A stretch of DNA of 6,741 nucleotides from Hyphomicrobiales bacterium (GTDB lineage Bacteria; Pseudomonadota; Alphaproteobacteria; Rhizobiales; JAJFHB01). The position numbers were made by a program, and so were the translations under genes. The stretch spans positions 1-6,741 of the forward strand of contig JAJFHB010000090.1 in the NCBI GenBank assembly GCA_021775795.1, written 5' to 3'. Below, in pieces: positions 6,628-6,741 of the stretch. The notes beneath the pieces are model-generated. The model saw only the letters and a program-made list of their open reading frames with translations, was not told the DNA's origin and ran no database searches. Each line of letters begins with the position of its first letter. The first letter of the stretch is position 1.

Positions 6628-6741
6628 ATGAGTGGCGCAATCACGGAGTTTCATCGCATAGACGTGGATCAGGAAGTGCCAGCCGGTGCCCCCTTTGGCG
6701 GCATACTGGAGGCCGGGCAGGTTCTGAGGATAATCGACCTG
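6628..6741 (+). CDS. DUF1989 / urea carboxylase-associated family protein, 5' part only
   Basis: Only the first 38 residues are in the window (MSGAITEFHRIDV...LRIIDL). The stretch VPAGAPFGGILEAGQVLRIIDL (residues 17-38) fits the opening of DUF1989 proteins, which characteristically read as a Pro-Ala-Gly turn, a short strand, then GQxLRIxDLxGxQ with metal-binding residues further on. DUF1989 proteins include the urea amidolyase-associated proteins found beside urea carboxylase, which act in urea or guanidine-derived carboxyguanidine/allophanate metabolism, as well as many unassigned relatives. Which subgroup this belongs to cannot be decided from 38 residues. It follows the NnrU-family gene by 11 nt with a strong ribosome binding site. 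No signal peptide is apparent. Confidence 0.6.
   Translation, partial: MSGAITEFHRIDVDQEVPAGAPFGGILEAGQVLRIIDL

Overview
The window looks like a piece of an alphaproteobacterial chromosome, probably a Hyphomicrobiales-type genome. The evidence is the gene order rlmE–guaB–RsmB/NOP methyltransferase–guaA, the GuaA glutaminase motif with Glu after the nucleophile loop (CYGEQTM), the strong AGGAGG ribosome binding sites and a moderately high GC content (samples of about 55-65% in the housekeeping genes). All genes read on the + strand. The species cannot be named from this sequence alone.

Layout. Positions 1-447 are the 3' part of rlmE (23S rRNA 2'-O-methyltransferase). Positions 615-2114 are guaB (IMP dehydrogenase). 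Positions 2190-3479 encode an RsmB/NOP-type RNA m5C methyltransferase. Positions 3525-5096 are guaA (GMP synthase). GuaB and GuaA catalyse the two consecutive steps IMP -> XMP -> GMP, and the genes here are interleaved with two RNA methyltransferase genes, so GTP synthesis and ribosome maturation sit side by side. A perfect 7-bp hairpin lies immediately before the guaA start.

Downstream of guaA the character changes. A possible 36-codon ORF (5186-5296) overlaps by ATGA the start of a class I SAM-dependent methyltransferase (5293-5943) of unknown substrate. From about 5405 to 6045 the DNA is distinctly AT-rich (231 G+C in 600 bases at 5461-6060, about 38%). Six of the methyltransferase's eight arginines use AGA/AGG. 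This is probably a small horizontally acquired insert at the 3' end of guaA, a site known to receive genomic islands. No integrase or convincing attachment site is visible, only a 7-bp GAATAGG repeat at the two edges.

Composition returns abruptly to the chromosomal norm at a NnrU-family membrane protein gene (6065-6616). This is followed, 11 nt later and with an AGGAGG overlapping its stop codon, by the start of a DUF1989 (urea carboxylase-associated type) gene that runs off the end of the window. No tRNA, rRNA, CRISPR array, insertion sequence or convincing rho-independent terminator was found. No gene-free stretch exceeds 300 bases.
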